From positions 62,001-126,000 of the forward strand of contig NZ_JAFBES010000001.1 in assembly GCF_016908875.1 (NCBI RefSeq): a stretch of 64,000 nucleotides of DNA. The letters run 5' to 3'. A model generated the notes under the pieces. The model was not told the origin of the DNA, did no database searches, and saw only the letters and a list, made by a program, of their open reading frames with translations. The DNA is from Bacillus ectoiniformans (lineage in GTDB: Bacteria; Bacillota; Bacilli; Bacillales; Domibacillaceae). Every line of letters starts with the position of its first letter. Position 1 is the stretch's first letter. The translations under genes were made by a program, and so were the position numbers. Of the stretch, positions 1-9,449 are shown piece after piece.

Positions 1-577
1 TGGTCCAATACTCTTCTGGTTTAAAATCTTGAATTTCTTTTTCCCTATCAATGATCAGCCTCAGTGCAACAGATTGTACCCGGCCCGCACTCAAGCCTTT
101 TTTTACTTTTTTCCAAAGCAGCGGGCTGATGTTGTAGCCTACAAGTCTATCGAGTATTCGGCGCGCTTGCTGTGCATCCACTAGATCCATATTAATCGGG
201 CGCGGATGTTTAAAAGATTCTTTAATCGCATCTTTTGTTATTTCATTGAATACAACCCGGCAATCCGAGCCAATATCTAAGTCCAAGCTGTGAGCTAAAT
301 GCCAGGCAATTGCTTCCCCTTCTCTGTCGGGGTCAGCTGCGAGATAGATTTTTTTAGCCTTTTTAGCCGCTGTTTTCAATTCTTTCATTACAGGTCCTTT
401 ACCCCGGATTGTAATATATTTAGGTTCATACTTATTTTCTATATCGACACCCATTTGGCTTTTAGGTAGATCCCGTACATGTCCCATTGATGCCTTTACT
501 TTATATTTTTTCCCCAAGTAACGTTCAATCGTTTTTGCTTTTGCAGGGGATTCCACTATTACAAGAAAATCTGACAT
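1..577 (-). CDS. topA: DNA topoisomerase I (type IA), N-terminal part only
   Basis: Type IA topoisomerase, which relaxes negative supercoils by cutting and passing one strand. Only the first 192 codons lie in the window; the gene runs off the left edge. The start is ATG at 577 with a GGGGAGG ribosome site just upstream. The Toprim fold is visible: [11 protein letters not shown] near residue 6, and [13 protein letters not shown] with the metal-binding acids D82, D84 and E86. The segment [13 protein letters not shown] and [12 protein letters not shown] follow. The catalytic tyrosine, expected near residue 300, lies outside the window. It is preceded by its own promoter at 621-650. The neighbour dprA matches the B. 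subtilis order. Identification is essentially certain. Confidence 0.97.
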   Translation of the reverse strand, partial: MSDFLVIVESPAKAKTIERYLGKKYKVKASMGHVRDLPKSQMGVDIENKYEPKYITIRGKGPVMKELKTAAKKAKKIYLAADPDREGEAIAWHLAHSLDLDIGSDCRVVFNEITKDAIKESFKHPRPINMDLVDAQQARRILDRLVGYNISPLLWKKVKKGLSAGRVQSVALRLIIDREKEIQDFKPEEYWT

Positions 578-620
578 ACATTAACCTCCCCTAGAGGTAA
601 AATAAATAGTTATAGGATTC

Positions 621-650
621 ATTATCATTCTTTTCAATCGACATTGTCAA
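621..650 (-). promoter_or_regulatory. Predicted SigA promoter of topA
   Basis: The -35 TTGACA is at 645-650 (reverse complement) and the -10 is GATAAT at 621-626 with an 18 base spacer, or TGATAA with 17. It sits about 44 bases upstream of the topA ATG. The rest of the dprA-topA gap (651-844) is AT-rich, and I see no further gene or clear hairpin in it. Confidence 0.65.
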
Positions 651-844
651 TTCATTATGATTATTTTTCCATCTATTTGTTTTTTTCTCTGACTTTTAGT
701 AAAAATTCCAGTTATTTTTAAAAGGATGATTCTGTTGCAAAATTTATAACAGTTTTAACATAAATGCAACCTTTTTTCAAAAAAACTTACTTTTTAGAGG
801 AGGGTTTATTTGAAAATTTCACCTGTTTCTTCATTATATTACAT

Positions 845-1735
845 TTATATTTGCCTTAATTCACTTAGAATATCTTCACTCGTTCTCACTATTTTTGCTC
901 CTTCACTTATCAAAGTATTGGTGCCTTTCGATAAAGGGTCGTCGATAGGGCCAGGAACAGCGAAAACGTCCCTGCCCTGATCAAGCGCACAATAAGCTGT
1001 AATAAGAGAACCGCTTCTTTCATCGGCTTGAACGACGACTGTCCCTAACGATAAGCCGCTAATCAGCCTGTTTCTAGCGGGGAACTGCCATCTCGCTGGA
1101 CGAACAGTTGGCGGGTATTCTGAAAGAAGCAAATGGTTTTTAATGATCTCCTTTACAAGAGGAATGTTTTCCTTAGGGTAGATATGAGAGAAGCCTCCAG
1201 CAATGACCGCAATGGTTTTTCCTCCTAAACGGATGGTTTCTGAATGAGCAATTGTATCTATACCTTTCGCTAATCCACTGACAATTACACAGTCGTTTTT
1301 AACTAGATCTGGCATAATTGTTTGCAAGGACGTGCGACCATAATCATCTGCTTTTCGCGCGCCTACTATGGCAAGTTTTCGGTTATTCTCGAGTAATTTT
1401 AGGTCACCCATTGCATAAAGACCCCATGGCGGCTGTGGCAATGTGAGAAGAAGTTCAGGGTAAATAGGGTGGTCAATAGGAATAAATGAGATGCGGTTAT
1501 TTTCCAGACTTTTGAGCATCGAATGAATATCTATTTGAAATAGCTGATGGAGAACTTTCGTTGCATTAGAGGAAGAAATGGAGAGAGTGTTTGATAGATA
1601 AGCAGGGGAATAACTATATAAGTTTTTCAGATCAGCTTCCTTTTTTAAAAGATAATAAATGGACTTCCAGCCAATGCCGTCGCAAAGCTGCAAATGGATT
1701 ATTTTTTGGGCTAGTGAATCTTCACTTATGGTCAT
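845..1735 (-). CDS. dprA: DNA processing protein DprA (Smf)
   Basis: DprA loads RecA onto single-stranded DNA taken up during natural transformation and protects that DNA. The protein is 296 residues, close to B. subtilis DprA. The Rossmann-like core is clear: LAIVGARKADDYG at 121-133, SGLAKGIDTIAHSETI at 153-168, a PARWQFPARNRLISGLS stretch at 213-229 that forms the DNA-binding pocket, and GPIDDPLSKGTNTLISEGA at 262-280. About 100 N-terminal residues form a small helical, SAM-like domain. The start is ATG at 1735 with AAGGAGGC in front. It lies between sucD and topA as in B. subtilis. The cytosolic role is inferred from the family; no competence operator is evident. Confidence 0.96.
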   Translation of the reverse strand: MTISEDSLAQKIIHLQLCDGIGWKSIYYLLKKEADLKNLYSYSPAYLSNTLSISSSNATKVLHQLFQIDIHSMLKSLENNRISFIPIDHPIYPELLLTLPQPPWGLYAMGDLKLLENNRKLAIVGARKADDYGRTSLQTIMPDLVKNDCVIVSGLAKGIDTIAHSETIRLGGKTIAVIAGGFSHIYPKENIPLVKEIIKNHLLLSEYPPTVRPARWQFPARNRLISGLSLGTVVVQADERSGSLITAYCALDQGRDVFAVPGPIDDPLSKGTNTLISEGAKIVRTSEDILSELRQI

Positions 1736-1753
1736 TTAAAGCCTCCTTATTAT

Positions 1754-1798
1754 AGAACGAACAGCCCCTTAACAATCGTCAAGAGGCTGTTGTTCTTT
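1754..1798 (-). terminator. Terminator-like hairpin downstream of sucD
   Basis: The arms 1754-1770 and 1781-1798 pair over about 15 positions, with one bulge and one mismatch, around a short loop. On the minus strand the 3' arm runs into a T-rich but broken tract. The hairpin lies between the sucD stop and the dprA start, so it probably ends sucCD transcripts or weakens read-through into dprA. Confidence 0.55.
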
Positions 1799-1827
1799 AG
1801 AATATTCGTAAAACGAAAGTGAACTGT

Positions 1828-1865
1828 CTAATTATCAAAGGATTTAGTAACCCTTTGATAATTAG
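1828..1865. repeat. Perfect 14-bp inverted repeat overlapping the sucD stop
   Basis: 1828-1841 is the exact reverse complement of 1852-1865, with a 10-base loop. The right arm contains the TAA stop of sucD at 1862-1864. No T-tract follows on the minus strand, so it does not look like a classical intrinsic terminator. It may act as a 3'-end stabilising stem on sucCD mRNA. Confidence 0.8.
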
Positions 1866-2764
1866 TGAGTTTTACACTCTTCGTAAATACCTTTTTCTTT
1901 GATTGCTTCGATTAACGTTTCTCCCATAACAGATGGAGTATCAGCAACTTTAATTCCGCATTCATTCATGACACGGATTTTTTCGTCTGCTGTACCTTTA
2001 CCGCCAGAGATGATCGCCCCAGCATGTCCCATACGCTTCCCTGGAGGTGCTGTGCGTCCGCCGATAAATCCAACGACAGGTTTTGTCATGTTTTCTTTTA
2101 CCCACATAGCTGCTTCTTCTTCAGCCGTACCGCCGATTTCACCGATCATGATCACAGCTTTTGTTTCAGGATCTTCGTTAAATGCTTTTAATACATCGAT
2201 AAAGTCCGTGCCGTTCACAGGGTCGCCACCGATACCAACAGCTGTTGATTGGCCAATGCCAGCTTGAGATAACTGATGTACTGCTTCGTAAGTTAGAGTT
2301 CCAGAACGTGAAACAACACCTACATGGCCTTTTGTATGAATGTAACCAGGCATGATCCCGATTTTACACTCGTCAGGCGTGATTACTCCAGGACAGTTTG
2401 GTCCCACTAAGCGAGTTTTCTTGCCTTCCATGTAACGCTTTACTTTTACCATATCAAGGACTGGAATATGCTCAGTGATACAGATCGCGATATCTAATTC
2501 AGCATCTACAGCTTCTGCAATTGCATCAGCAGCAAACGCAGCCGGTACATAGATAACTGAAGCGTTAGCGCCTGTCGCTTTCACTGCTTCTTCCACTGTA
2601 TTAAATACAGGAACTCCTTCTACTTCTGTGCCGCCTTTTCCTGGTGTTACTCCAGCAACGATTTTCGTGCCGTATTCAAGCATTTGCTTTGTATGGAAAA
2701 GGGCAGTTGCACCTGTGATCCCTTGAACGATTACTTTCGTGTCTTTATTAATAAATACACTCAT
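1862..2764 (-). CDS. sucD: Succinyl-CoA synthetase (ADP-forming), alpha subunit
   Basis: TCA-cycle enzyme that interconverts succinyl-CoA plus ADP and phosphate with succinate, CoA and ATP, as a complex with SucC. The 300 residues contain the CoA-binding Rossmann domain ([14 protein letters not shown] at 11-24), a GPNCPG motif at 121-126 and the phosphohistidine loop [10 protein letters not shown] with H247. The ATG is at 2764. It is separated from sucC, upstream in the same transcript, by 36 bases. The gene is full length and typical. Confidence 0.98.
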   Translation of the reverse strand: MSVFINKDTKVIVQGITGATALFHTKQMLEYGTKIVAGVTPGKGGTEVEGVPVFNTVEEAVKATGANASVIYVPAAFAADAIAEAVDAELDIAICITEHIPVLDMVKVKRYMEGKKTRLVGPNCPGVITPDECKIGIMPGYIHTKGHVGVVSRSGTLTYEAVHQLSQAGIGQSTAVGIGGDPVNGTDFIDVLKAFNEDPETKAVIMIGEIGGTAEEEAAMWVKENMTKPVVGFIGGRTAPPGKRMGHAGAIISGGKGTADEKIRVMNECGIKVADTPSVMGETLIEAIKEKGIYEECKTH

Positions 2765-2800
2765 GCCTATACCTGCCTTTCTATTGTCAACTATTCGAAT

Positions 2801-3964
2801 TTATTTACCAACAAGCTCAACAATTTTTTGCGCACCGTCAGCCATTGACTCAGCCGCAACAATGTTTAAGCCGGATTCATTTAAAATTTTCTTTCCTAAG
2901 TCAACATTCGTTCCTTCTAGACGCACCACTAATGGCACAGAAAGTCCCAATTGCTTAGCCGCTTCAACTACGCCTGTCGCAATGATGTCACATTTCATAA
3001 TTCCGCCGAAAATGTTAACGAAGATCCCTTTCACTTTTTCGTCAGAAAGAATGATTTTAAACGCTTCTGTTACTTTCTCTGCAGTAGCTCCGCCGCCTAC
3101 ATCAAGGAAGTTGGCTGGGTCACCGCTGTAATGTTTAATGATATCCATCGTTGCCATCGCAAGACCTGCACCATTAACCATACAGCCGATATTTCCATCA
3201 AGTGAAATATAGCTTAAGTCATATTTAGATGCTTCGATTTCTTTTGCATCTTCTTCTTCAAGATCACGGTATTCCATGATATCGCTATGGCGGTATAATG
3301 CGTTTGAATCAAAGTTCAATTTCGCATCTAAAGCCATAACATTGCCGTCGCCTGTTACAACAAGAGGGTTAATTTCAGCGATTGATGCATCTTTTTCAAC
3401 GAATGCTGTGTAAAGACCCATCATGAATTTAACTGCTTTGTTCACTAATTTCGCAGGAATGTTGATATTGAACGCTACACGGCGCGCTTGATAAGGCATT
3501 AAACCGGTTACAGGATCAATATACTCTTTAAAGATTTTTTCAGGAGTCGCTTCCGCCACTTCTTCAATTTCCGTTCCGCCTTCTTCAGATGCCATTAACA
3601 CAACTTTAGAAGTGGCACGGTCAAGCACTAGGCCGATGTAATATTCTTTTTGAATATCGCAGCCTTCTTCAATCAGTAAGCGCTTTACTTCTTTGCCTTG
3701 AGGGCCCGTTTGATGCGTGATTAGCGTCTTACCTAAAATTTCTTCTGCATATGTACGCACTTCATCCAAATTCTTTGCTACTTTAACACCGCCAGCTTTA
3801 CCGCGGCCTCCAGCATGAATTTGAGCTTTTACAACACACACTTGTGTGCCTAGTTCTTTTGCTGCTTCAACAGCTTCTTCAACAGAAAATGCCACTTTGC
3901 CATTTGGCACGGCTACCCCGTAACTTCTGAGGATTTCTTTACCTTGATACTCATGGATATTCAT
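2801..3964 (-). CDS. sucC: Succinyl-CoA synthetase (ADP-forming), beta subunit
   Basis: ATP-grasp subunit of succinyl-CoA synthetase, which binds the nucleotide and succinate. I chose ATG at 3964 (protein begins [13 protein letters not shown]), giving 387 residues against 385 in B. subtilis; GATAGGAGGATGG lies just upstream. The open frame continues 28 codons further up, but that extension overlaps the predicted promoter. Visible motifs are [15 protein letters not shown] in the nucleotide-binding lobe, EINPLVV with acidic metal ligands, and [10 protein letters not shown] near the C-terminus. It is the first gene of a sucC-sucD transcript from its own promoter at 4010-4038. Confidence 0.98.
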   Translation of the reverse strand: MNIHEYQGKEILRSYGVAVPNGKVAFSVEEAVEAAKELGTQVCVVKAQIHAGGRGKAGGVKVAKNLDEVRTYAEEILGKTLITHQTGPQGKEVKRLLIEEGCDIQKEYYIGLVLDRATSKVVLMASEEGGTEIEEVAEATPEKIFKEYIDPVTGLMPYQARRVAFNINIPAKLVNKAVKFMMGLYTAFVEKDASIAEINPLVVTGDGNVMALDAKLNFDSNALYRHSDIMEYRDLEEEDAKEIEASKYDLSYISLDGNIGCMVNGAGLAMATMDIIKHYSGDPANFLDVGGGATAEKVTEAFKIILSDEKVKGIFVNIFGGIMKCDIIATGVVEAAKQLGLSVPLVVRLEGTNVDLGKKILNESGLNIVAAESMADGAQKIVELVGK

Positions 3965-4009
3965 ATTCCATCCTCCTATCAATCTCAAACAAAAATAGAC
4001 TGCGTTATC

Positions 4010-4038
4010 ATTGTATAAAAACTCTGAAATTCTGTCTA
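4010..4038 (-). promoter_or_regulatory. Predicted SigA promoter of sucCD
   Basis: The -35 TAGACA (4033-4038) and -10 TACAAT (4010-4015) are separated by 17 bases on the minus strand, about 45 bases before the sucC ATG. The remainder of the sucC-ylqH gap up to 4185 shows no other gene. Confidence 0.6.
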
Positions 4039-4185
4039 GGTATTGCACCTAATAAATTTCCTGCATTTAACACGACTGGCTGCCTACTTCATTCTTCTTC
4101 CTTGCCAAGTATATCAAATGAAAGTTATAAATGCACCGTATGAACAAAAAAGATCTCAGAAATTTTCAATTTCATTGAATACATC

Positions 4186-4473
4186 TTACCTTCGATCAGC
4201 CTTTTGATCCAGCCGATAAATAAAAGCAAATATTTCTGCTACCGCCTGGTACAATTCTTCAGGAATCGCTTCATTTATTTCCAGTTGTCCTAATATTTCA
4301 ACCAGACTGGAATCCTGCTGTATCGGAATTTGATATTCTTCTGCTTTGGCGATAATATTATCGGCAATTTTTCCTCTTCCTTTGGCAACAAGCTTAGGTG
4401 CCCCGCTGCCATCAGGGTTATAAGACAAAGCTGCCGCTTGCCTTCTTTTCTCGCTGTCGTTTTCTCTTCTCAT
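4186..4473 (-). CDS. ylqH: FlhB-like C-terminal domain protein (YlqH family)
   Basis: A 95-residue protein resembling only the cytoplasmic C-terminal domain of the flagellar export gate protein FlhB/EscU. It has no membrane segments. The FlhB self-cleavage motif NPTH is replaced by NPDG (residues 19-22, in SYNPDGSGAPKLVAKG), so autocleavage at this site is unlikely. The rest follows the domain pattern: GKIADNIIAKAEEYQIPIQQD, then LVEILGQLEINEAIPEELYQAVAEIFAFIY. ATG at 4473 overlaps the ylqG stop by four bases (ATGA), so the two are translationally coupled. The function is unknown; a link to flagellar export is inferred from similarity only. Confidence 0.85.
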   Translation of the reverse strand: MRRENDSEKRRQAAALSYNPDGSGAPKLVAKGRGKIADNIIAKAEEYQIPIQQDSSLVEILGQLEINEAIPEELYQAVAEIFAFIYRLDQKADRR

Positions 4474-6437
4474 ATCCGCAGGTCCACTCCTGTATATGGC
4501 AGTTCGCTCATCATTTGGACGATAGGTCTCTCATATTCTTTTTCAGGTGCCTTAAACTGAATAGCAGACAGGTGATAGCCTATTTTTTCTAAGCCGGCCT
4601 TGACATTTGGGATCATCGGTTCCGCTAATAATTTAATATTCGGCGTATCATTATACACTTGTACGTTCACCATTCGGTTTTGCACCTGCATATCAACAAC
4701 AGTTTCGTTCATATATTCCAGCTGCAGATAAAACAGGACCCTGCAAAAATCGGCATCAAGTTTTCCGTCTTCTTTTTTCTTGCCTGACCATTGAAGAGTC
4801 AAGTCTGTCTGAAAGCCAAACAGCTGCATAGGCACTTGCATAACTAACTGCTGTAATTGACCCGTATCAGCAGACAATAGCTGTTGCGCGTTCATTCTGC
4901 CGATCAGTTGTTCAGCTGATTCGCGCACGGTCATCGGAACAGCGGTTTCATTCATAAGCCTCAGCAAATGAGGTTTTAAAGTGGATTCTATCTCATTGAT
5001 CTGATTCAACCTGCTTGATAGCCTATTTTCCAAATCGGTTCCTAAAAGCTGAAAGTTTTGTTTAATTAATGTCAGTGCTTCTTTATTTTGCAAATCACTT
5101 CTAAGCTGACCTTCTGCGGTTAGCAGCAGCTGGTGGAAGACCGCGTCTTTTCGGGGTAAAGCTTGCAATGGCCGCGATTCAATTCTAGCTGTTTCGTTTT
5201 TGACCATTTGGATTAATTGATCGGCATCTTTATTAAACAGCTGGCCGAATTGGCGCAGAGCTTGCCCGCTGTCATTTTGGCTGAGGCTGAACTTGACTGC
5301 AGCATGAAGAATCGAAACGATATTTTGCTGGGTAGCTCCCGTTTTGCTTACAACAGTCATCAGCTGCTTGATCTCTTCTGCTGCCTTTGGCTCAATCTGA
5401 TCATTCGAACCTTTAGCGAGCTGTTGCAGTGCCTGTTGCAGCTGGTGAATATTCTGCTTATTTACCGGGTCTTTCAGCCATTGCACCGCCGCTTCTTTAA
5501 ACAGTGCAATTGGTTCACGAACAGTAGCATTGGGAAGGACAACCACACTCTCTGATTTCAGTGCTTGCGATGGTTGTTTAGCTGTTTCTTGAAACCCTTC
5601 AGCCATTCCTTTACTAATCGGTGCATTTTTCGGTTCTACTGCCCATTGTTTAACGATCTGCTGCAATGCTTCTTCTGGCTGCCTTGCAGCAGACGGCAGA
5701 ATACCAAAGCTTTTTAAAATATCCAATGCAGGTGATTTAGCAGCTGGAGCCGTCTCCTTGCTCATGAGTGTTTCATATATGGAAGTGAACAATTTTAGTA
5801 CAGCACTCTTTTCAAGCGGCGACTGCAAGGCAGTTAACAGCTTCAGCGTTTCTTGAACCGCTGGCGGCTGTTCTGGCAGCCCCTTCAAGAGGGTGTTTAA
5901 TTCCTCGAGCTGCTGACTGATAGAGACGGGCGAACGCGCAGCTAGAAGAGACTGAAATACATCTTTGGTAAAAGGCAGTGAGCGGTCAATCATGGCTTTA
6001 ATTACTTGAAGCCCTTCATCTGCTTGTCCGGCTTTTACCCATTCAGATGCTTTAGTGATCAGCTCTTTTGTTAAAAAAGTATGATCTTTCATCAGCATTC
6101 CGGCTAGCTGTTTGTTTTCTTCTGTCAGCGGAAGCGACATCTTGAGCAAAATGGTTTCAATTAACTTTCCTGCATCGGCTTGAGTACCTGCTGGAGGGGA
6201 AATGACTTTTAAATGCAGCTTCCCTTCTGTTGAAGCGACCTGGAACCAGTATCTTTCTCCTGCTTGAAGGGGCACTTCTGATTGAGCGATTACTGTTTGG
6301 CCTCCCACATTAATTTCAGCCATTCCTTGCGGCAGGATCTTGCCCACTTTTCCGTTAAATACTTGCCCATCCTTCATGACTAGTGGCTGAGCTGCTTTCG
6401 ATGCCGGCATATGAATAGACGTATGCTGAATATTCAC
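4470..6437 (-). CDS. ylqG: YlqG-family protein, FliK-like C-terminal region
   Basis: A 655-residue protein with no signal peptide or membrane segment, rich in Gln, Leu, Ala and Lys and probably largely helical. The C-terminal part (roughly 520-655, with the pattern LTLQWSGKKK and LQLEYMNETVVDMQVQ) resembles the hook-length-control FliK domain. The N-terminus (VFNGKVGKILPQGMAEINVGGQTVIAQ) looks like a beta-rich domain. The start is GTG at 6437 with a GGAGGGG site in front. It is coupled to the FlhB-like ylqH, and that pairing echoes the FliK-FlhB substrate-switch pair of flagella. The function is not established; the middle region has no motif I recognise. Confidence 0.8.
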   Translation of the reverse strand: MNIQHTSIHMPASKAAQPLVMKDGQVFNGKVGKILPQGMAEINVGGQTVIAQSEVPLQAGERYWFQVASTEGKLHLKVISPPAGTQADAGKLIETILLKMSLPLTEENKQLAGMLMKDHTFLTKELITKASEWVKAGQADEGLQVIKAMIDRSLPFTKDVFQSLLAARSPVSISQQLEELNTLLKGLPEQPPAVQETLKLLTALQSPLEKSAVLKLFTSIYETLMSKETAPAAKSPALDILKSFGILPSAARQPEEALQQIVKQWAVEPKNAPISKGMAEGFQETAKQPSQALKSESVVVLPNATVREPIALFKEAAVQWLKDPVNKQNIHQLQQALQQLAKGSNDQIEPKAAEEIKQLMTVVSKTGATQQNIVSILHAAVKFSLSQNDSGQALRQFGQLFNKDADQLIQMVKNETARIESRPLQALPRKDAVFHQLLLTAEGQLRSDLQNKEALTLIKQNFQLLGTDLENRLSSRLNQINEIESTLKPHLLRLMNETAVPMTVRESAEQLIGRMNAQQLLSADTGQLQQLVMQVPMQLFGFQTDLTLQWSGKKKEDGKLDADFCRVLFYLQLEYMNETVVDMQVQNRMVNVQVYNDTPNIKLLAEPMIPNVKAGLEKIGYHLSAIQFKAPEKEYERPIVQMMSELPYTGVDLRI

Positions 6438-6465
6438 TATGTCCCCTCCTCTATGAGATTACGTT

Positions 6466-7227
6466 CTAGCACATATCTTTAACTGGCGCAAAGCTTTTTC
6501 GATGAATCGTACAAGGCCCATATTGATCTAGACCTTCTAAATGATCCTTCGTGCCGTACCCCATATTTTTTTCAAAACGGTACTCCGGATAAACCTCGGC
6601 ATAGTCTGCCATGAGCCGGTCTCTTGTTACCTTTGCGATAATAGAGGCTGCGGCGATCGAAACACTCTTTGCATCTCCTTTAATAATGGATGTCTGCGGA
6701 GTGGGCAGGTCTAATTTCATGGCATCAATAAGCAAATGTTCAGGAGCCTGCTTTAGATTGCCTATCGCTTGGATCATCGCTTGTTTCGTTGCCTCATAAA
6801 TATTAATTCGATCTATTTCATCAGGTTCAATGATTCCAATTCCCACATCAGCCTGTCCTGTGATCATTTCATAAAACAGGTTCCGCTTTGCTTCACTTAC
6901 CTTTTTCGAATCGGTTAAACCCGGCAGATAAAAGTCAAGCGGCAAGATAACGGCTGCGGCGATAACTGGTCCTGCAAGCGGTCCTCTGCCTACTTCGTCT
7001 ATACCGGCTATTAAGGAAATACCTTTTGATTTTAATTCATTTTCTGTTAGAGACATGGTTTGGTAAAGTTCTCTTTCCTGCTCCTGCTTCTCTTTCGCTC
7101 TGTACCAGCTTTTAATGAGCTGCTGGACTCCTTTTCGGTGATCTTCTTTCCACTGCATAAACAAAGGATCATGCTCCGATTCTATATCTTTCATTCTATC
7201 TTTAATTTCTGAAATTGAATGTGTCAT
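6466..7227 (-). CDS. rnhB: Ribonuclease HII
   Basis: Cleaves the RNA strand of RNA-DNA hybrids and removes single ribonucleotides from DNA. I chose ATG at 7227 ([12 protein letters not shown]), which has AAAGGAAA at good spacing; an ATG five codons earlier has no usable ribosome site. This gives 253 residues. The catalytic motif [12 protein letters not shown] holds D77 and E78; LLIDAM and [20 protein letters not shown] are the other conserved blocks. The 70-residue N-terminal extension before the catalytic core is typical of Bacillus RnhB. The gap upstream (7243-7416) holds a TATAAT at 7290-7295 but no convincing -35. Confidence 0.96.
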   Translation of the reverse strand: MTHSISEIKDRMKDIESEHDPLFMQWKEDHRKGVQQLIKSWYRAKEKQEQERELYQTMSLTENELKSKGISLIAGIDEVGRGPLAGPVIAAAVILPLDFYLPGLTDSKKVSEAKRNLFYEMITGQADVGIGIIEPDEIDRINIYEATKQAMIQAIGNLKQAPEHLLIDAMKLDLPTPQTSIIKGDAKSVSIAAASIIAKVTRDRLMADYAEVYPEYRFEKNMGYGTKDHLEGLDQYGPCTIHRKSFAPVKDMC

Positions 7228-7416
7228 ATCGTTTCCTTTCATTGCCTTAAGGTTAAATGCTCTTTCGTTTATTGCTTGCTGAAACTTCTATTATAAAATA
7301 AATCTCGATGACAAACGAATGTTTTCTTCTAATGTAAGGATTGCGATTCCCAATTTTTCCGCCAGGGTTTTATAGTAATATCGGCTTGTTTCTTTCATAT
7401 TCAAGATTTTTGCCAT

Positions 7417-7443
7417 AAGAAAAGACTGCCCAATAGGACAGCC
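7417..7443 (-). terminator. Rho-independent terminator of rbgA
   Basis: An 8-bp stem (7424-7431 with 7436-7443, two G-T pairs) with a four-base loop is followed on the minus strand by TTTTCTT. It starts eight bases after the rbgA stop. Confidence 0.75.
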
Positions 7444-7450
7444 TCGTTGC

Positions 7451-8302
7451 TTATGCTTTTTCCGGAATATCAAATGTCAGTTTGCCGAATTTTTCACCGC
7501 GGATGTCTCTAATGATGACTTCCGTTGTTTTATCATAATCAACTTCTGATCCGCTTGATAAGCAGCCGCGCAGCTTGCCGATATGATTAAAGAGTTCTAC
7601 CACTTCTTCCGGCACTTCGCTAAAGCCGTATCTATCTTTTAGACGCTCAGGGTAATGTGCTTCAAGAAATTTCAAAGCAAAAATAGCCACGTCCTGCAAG
7701 TTCAGAATTTTGTCTTTAATCGCGCCGGTTAACGCCAGCTTGTACCCTGTTTCTTCATCTTCAAATTTCGGCCACAGGATTCCTGGGGTATCTAACAACT
7801 CCATTTCCTTGCCTACTTTAATCCACTGTTGCGCTTTCGTCACGCCAGGCATATTGCCGGTTTTAGCAATATTTTTCTTAGCGAGGCGATTGATCAGTGT
7901 CGACTTTCCGACATTCGGAATTCCAACGATCATTGCCCGGATCGCACGAGGTTTAATTCCTCTAGATTTCATGCGGTCGAATTTCTCTTTAAGAATTTCT
8001 TTAGCCGCTTTATTGATCGCTTGTAAACCGCTGCCTGCTTGCGAATTAATTGCCAGGGCAGCAATTCCCTGTCCTTTAAAATAAGCTAGCCATTTGTTCG
8101 TTAATTCCGGGTCTGCCATATCCGCTTTATTTAACAAAACAAGTCTTGGCTTTTGCTGAATTATTTCATCGATCATTGGATTACGTGATGATAAAGGCAG
8201 TCTTGCATCCACTAATTCAAAAATAATATCTATTAGCTTTAGTTTTTCCGTTACTTCGCGGCGCGCTTTTGCCATATGGCCGGGAAACCATTGTATTACC
8301 AT
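7451..8302 (-). CDS. rbgA: Ribosome biogenesis GTPase RbgA (YlqF)
   Basis: Essential GTPase that acts late in 50S subunit maturation. The G motifs are circularly permuted: NKAD (58-61) comes before the P-loop GIPNVGKST (127-135), then DTPG (171-174). The N-terminal WFPGHMAKA signature is present. I chose ATG at 8302 (MVIQWFPGH) with GGAGGGCG upstream, giving 283 residues; the longer frame adds only five residues. It ends in a terminator and follows the signal peptidase gene by 34 bases. This is a standard member of the family. Confidence 0.97.
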   Translation of the reverse strand: MVIQWFPGHMAKARREVTEKLKLIDIIFELVDARLPLSSRNPMIDEIIQQKPRLVLLNKADMADPELTNKWLAYFKGQGIAALAINSQAGSGLQAINKAAKEILKEKFDRMKSRGIKPRAIRAMIVGIPNVGKSTLINRLAKKNIAKTGNMPGVTKAQQWIKVGKEMELLDTPGILWPKFEDEETGYKLALTGAIKDKILNLQDVAIFALKFLEAHYPERLKDRYGFSEVPEEVVELFNHIGKLRGCLSSGSEVDYDKTTEVIIRDIRGEKFGKLTFDIPEKA

Positions 8303-8336
8303 GATTGCGCCCTCCATTCTTCAATATGCTATCTAT

Positions 8337-8873
8337 TTAGTTCACGATTCTTATTTTATCAAACGGCCAATAGACAATGCTTGTATCCCCTACAACCTCG
8401 TCCATTTTAATCGTCCCTATATGCCGGCCATCTTTACTGAACAGACGATTATCTCCAAGTACAAAAATTTCGCCCTCAGGAACTGTCTTTTGACCTGTGA
8501 TTTCTTCAAGCGTAAAGTCTGACGTCAACGGGCCATCTTGCTGGCTCTTGTATTCATCTAAGTATGGTTCCTCATAATATTTCCCATTCACATACAATTT
8601 ATCATTTTTATACTCCACTGTATCACCTGGGAGGCCAATGACTCTTTTTATGTAGTCTTTATTTTCAGGAGCATGAAAAACCACTATGTCAAAGCGTTCA
8701 GGATCCCCTATTTTATTTACAACCATACGGTCACCATTTTGCAAAGTCGGCATCATCGAGAGTCCGTCGACTACAATTGGCGCGAATATAAAGTAGCGGA
8801 TGACTGCAGCTAGTCCTACAGCAATTAATAATGCCTTTGTCCATTCCCAAAATTCACTTTTACCATTTGACAC
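8337..8873 (-). CDS. Type I signal peptidase
   Basis: Membrane serine protease that removes signal peptides from exported proteins. I chose GTG at 8873, which has AGGTGG eight bases upstream; two earlier in-frame GTG codons at 8885 and 8882 have no site. That gives 178 residues. One N-terminal membrane helix (WTKALLIAVGLAAVIRYF) precedes the catalytic Ser39 in the SMMPTL motif and Lys76 in YIKRVIGLPGD; GDNR lies near the C-terminus. The single anchor and short length fit the SipS/SipT class. It sits between rplS and rbgA, a position not occupied in B. subtilis 168 but common in relatives as far as I recall. Confidence 0.93.
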   Translation of the reverse strand: MSNGKSEFWEWTKALLIAVGLAAVIRYFIFAPIVVDGLSMMPTLQNGDRMVVNKIGDPERFDIVVFHAPENKDYIKRVIGLPGDTVEYKNDKLYVNGKYYEEPYLDEYKSQQDGPLTSDFTLEEITGQKTVPEGEIFVLGDNRLFSKDGRHIGTIKMDEVVGDTSIVYWPFDKIRIVN

Positions 8874-8957
8874 GTTTGACACCACCTATTTTTTTATGTA
8901 TCCATCATATCATGAGAGCCAACATCGAGAGAAGCAAAGGGAACGTTTATTTTCAAT

Positions 8958-8990
8958 TTAAAAAAGGAGCTTGTTTCCAAGCTCCTTTTT
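8958..8990 (-). terminator. Rho-independent terminator of rplS
   Basis: A perfect 8-bp stem (8966-8973 with 8978-8985) with a TTTC loop is flanked by A and T tracts on both sides. On the minus strand six or more T residues follow, just downstream of the rplS stop. Confidence 0.9.
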
Positions 8991-9001
8991 CCATACTAAT
9001 A

Positions 9002-9349
9002 TTAGTATCTGATTTCTTTAATACGAGCAGCTTTACCACGTAGGTTACGCAGGTAGTAAAGTTTCGCACGACGAACTTTACCGCGGCGAACTACATCAAG
9101 TTGAGCGATCTTTGGAGTGTGAAGCGGGAATGTACGCTCAACGCCTACACCGTAAGAAATCTTACGTACTGTAAATGTTTCGCTGATTCCGCCTCCACGA
9201 CGTTTAATCACTACACCTTCAAACAACTGAATACGCTCACGAGTACCCTCGACAACTTTCACGTGTACGCGAACAGTGTCTCCTGGACGGAAAGCTGGTA
9301 GATCTGAACGAAGTTGTTCTTGAGTAAGTTCTTGAATAAGTTTATGCAT
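9002..9349 (-). CDS. rplS: Ribosomal protein bL19
   Basis: Structural protein of the 50S subunit at the subunit interface. The 115 residues match the family length, with [32 protein letters not shown] and the basic C-terminus [19 protein letters not shown]. The ATG is at 9349 after a GGAGAGG site. It has its own promoter (9450-9478), a structured leader and its own terminator, so it can be transcribed apart from trmD. Confidence 0.99.
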   Translation of the reverse strand: MHKLIQELTQEQLRSDLPAFRPGDTVRVHVKVVEGTRERIQLFEGVVIKRRGGGISETFTVRKISYGVGVERTFPLHTPKIAQLDVVRRGKVRRAKLYYLRNLRGKAARIKEIRY

Positions 9350-9443
9350 GGTTTTCCTCTCCTTCTAACAGATGCTCATTAAAGCTTGTTGGCTCCAGCG
9401 GAACACCGTTTTAATGGGCTTAAGGACGTTTCCTTAAGCCACG
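9350..9443 (-). ncRNA. Probable L19 leader (5' UTR of rplS)
   Basis: The expected transcript start from the promoter at 9450-9478 falls near 9443. The RNA would therefore begin with a perfect 10-bp hairpin (9417-9426 with 9431-9440, loop of four), followed by a GC-richer segment and the ribosome site. Bacillus species have a known conserved L19 leader RNA family upstream of rplS, thought to mediate L19 autoregulation. I assign this by position and structure; a covariance search would confirm it. Confidence 0.55.
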
Positions 9444-9449
9444 ACTAAA

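Noticed and set aside
743-769. Second possible topA promoter (TTGCAT, 15-base spacer, TATAAA)
   Set aside because: The spacer is too short and a much better promoter lies at 621-650.
3965-4048. Longer sucC start at 4048
   Set aside because: The extra 28 residues are not seen in the family and overlap a good promoter; MNIHEYQGK is the conserved N-terminus.
7291-7473. A 60-codon minus-strand frame between rnhB and rbgA
   Set aside because: It starts inside rbgA and runs through the rbgA terminator hairpin; it has no ribosome site and no family resemblance.
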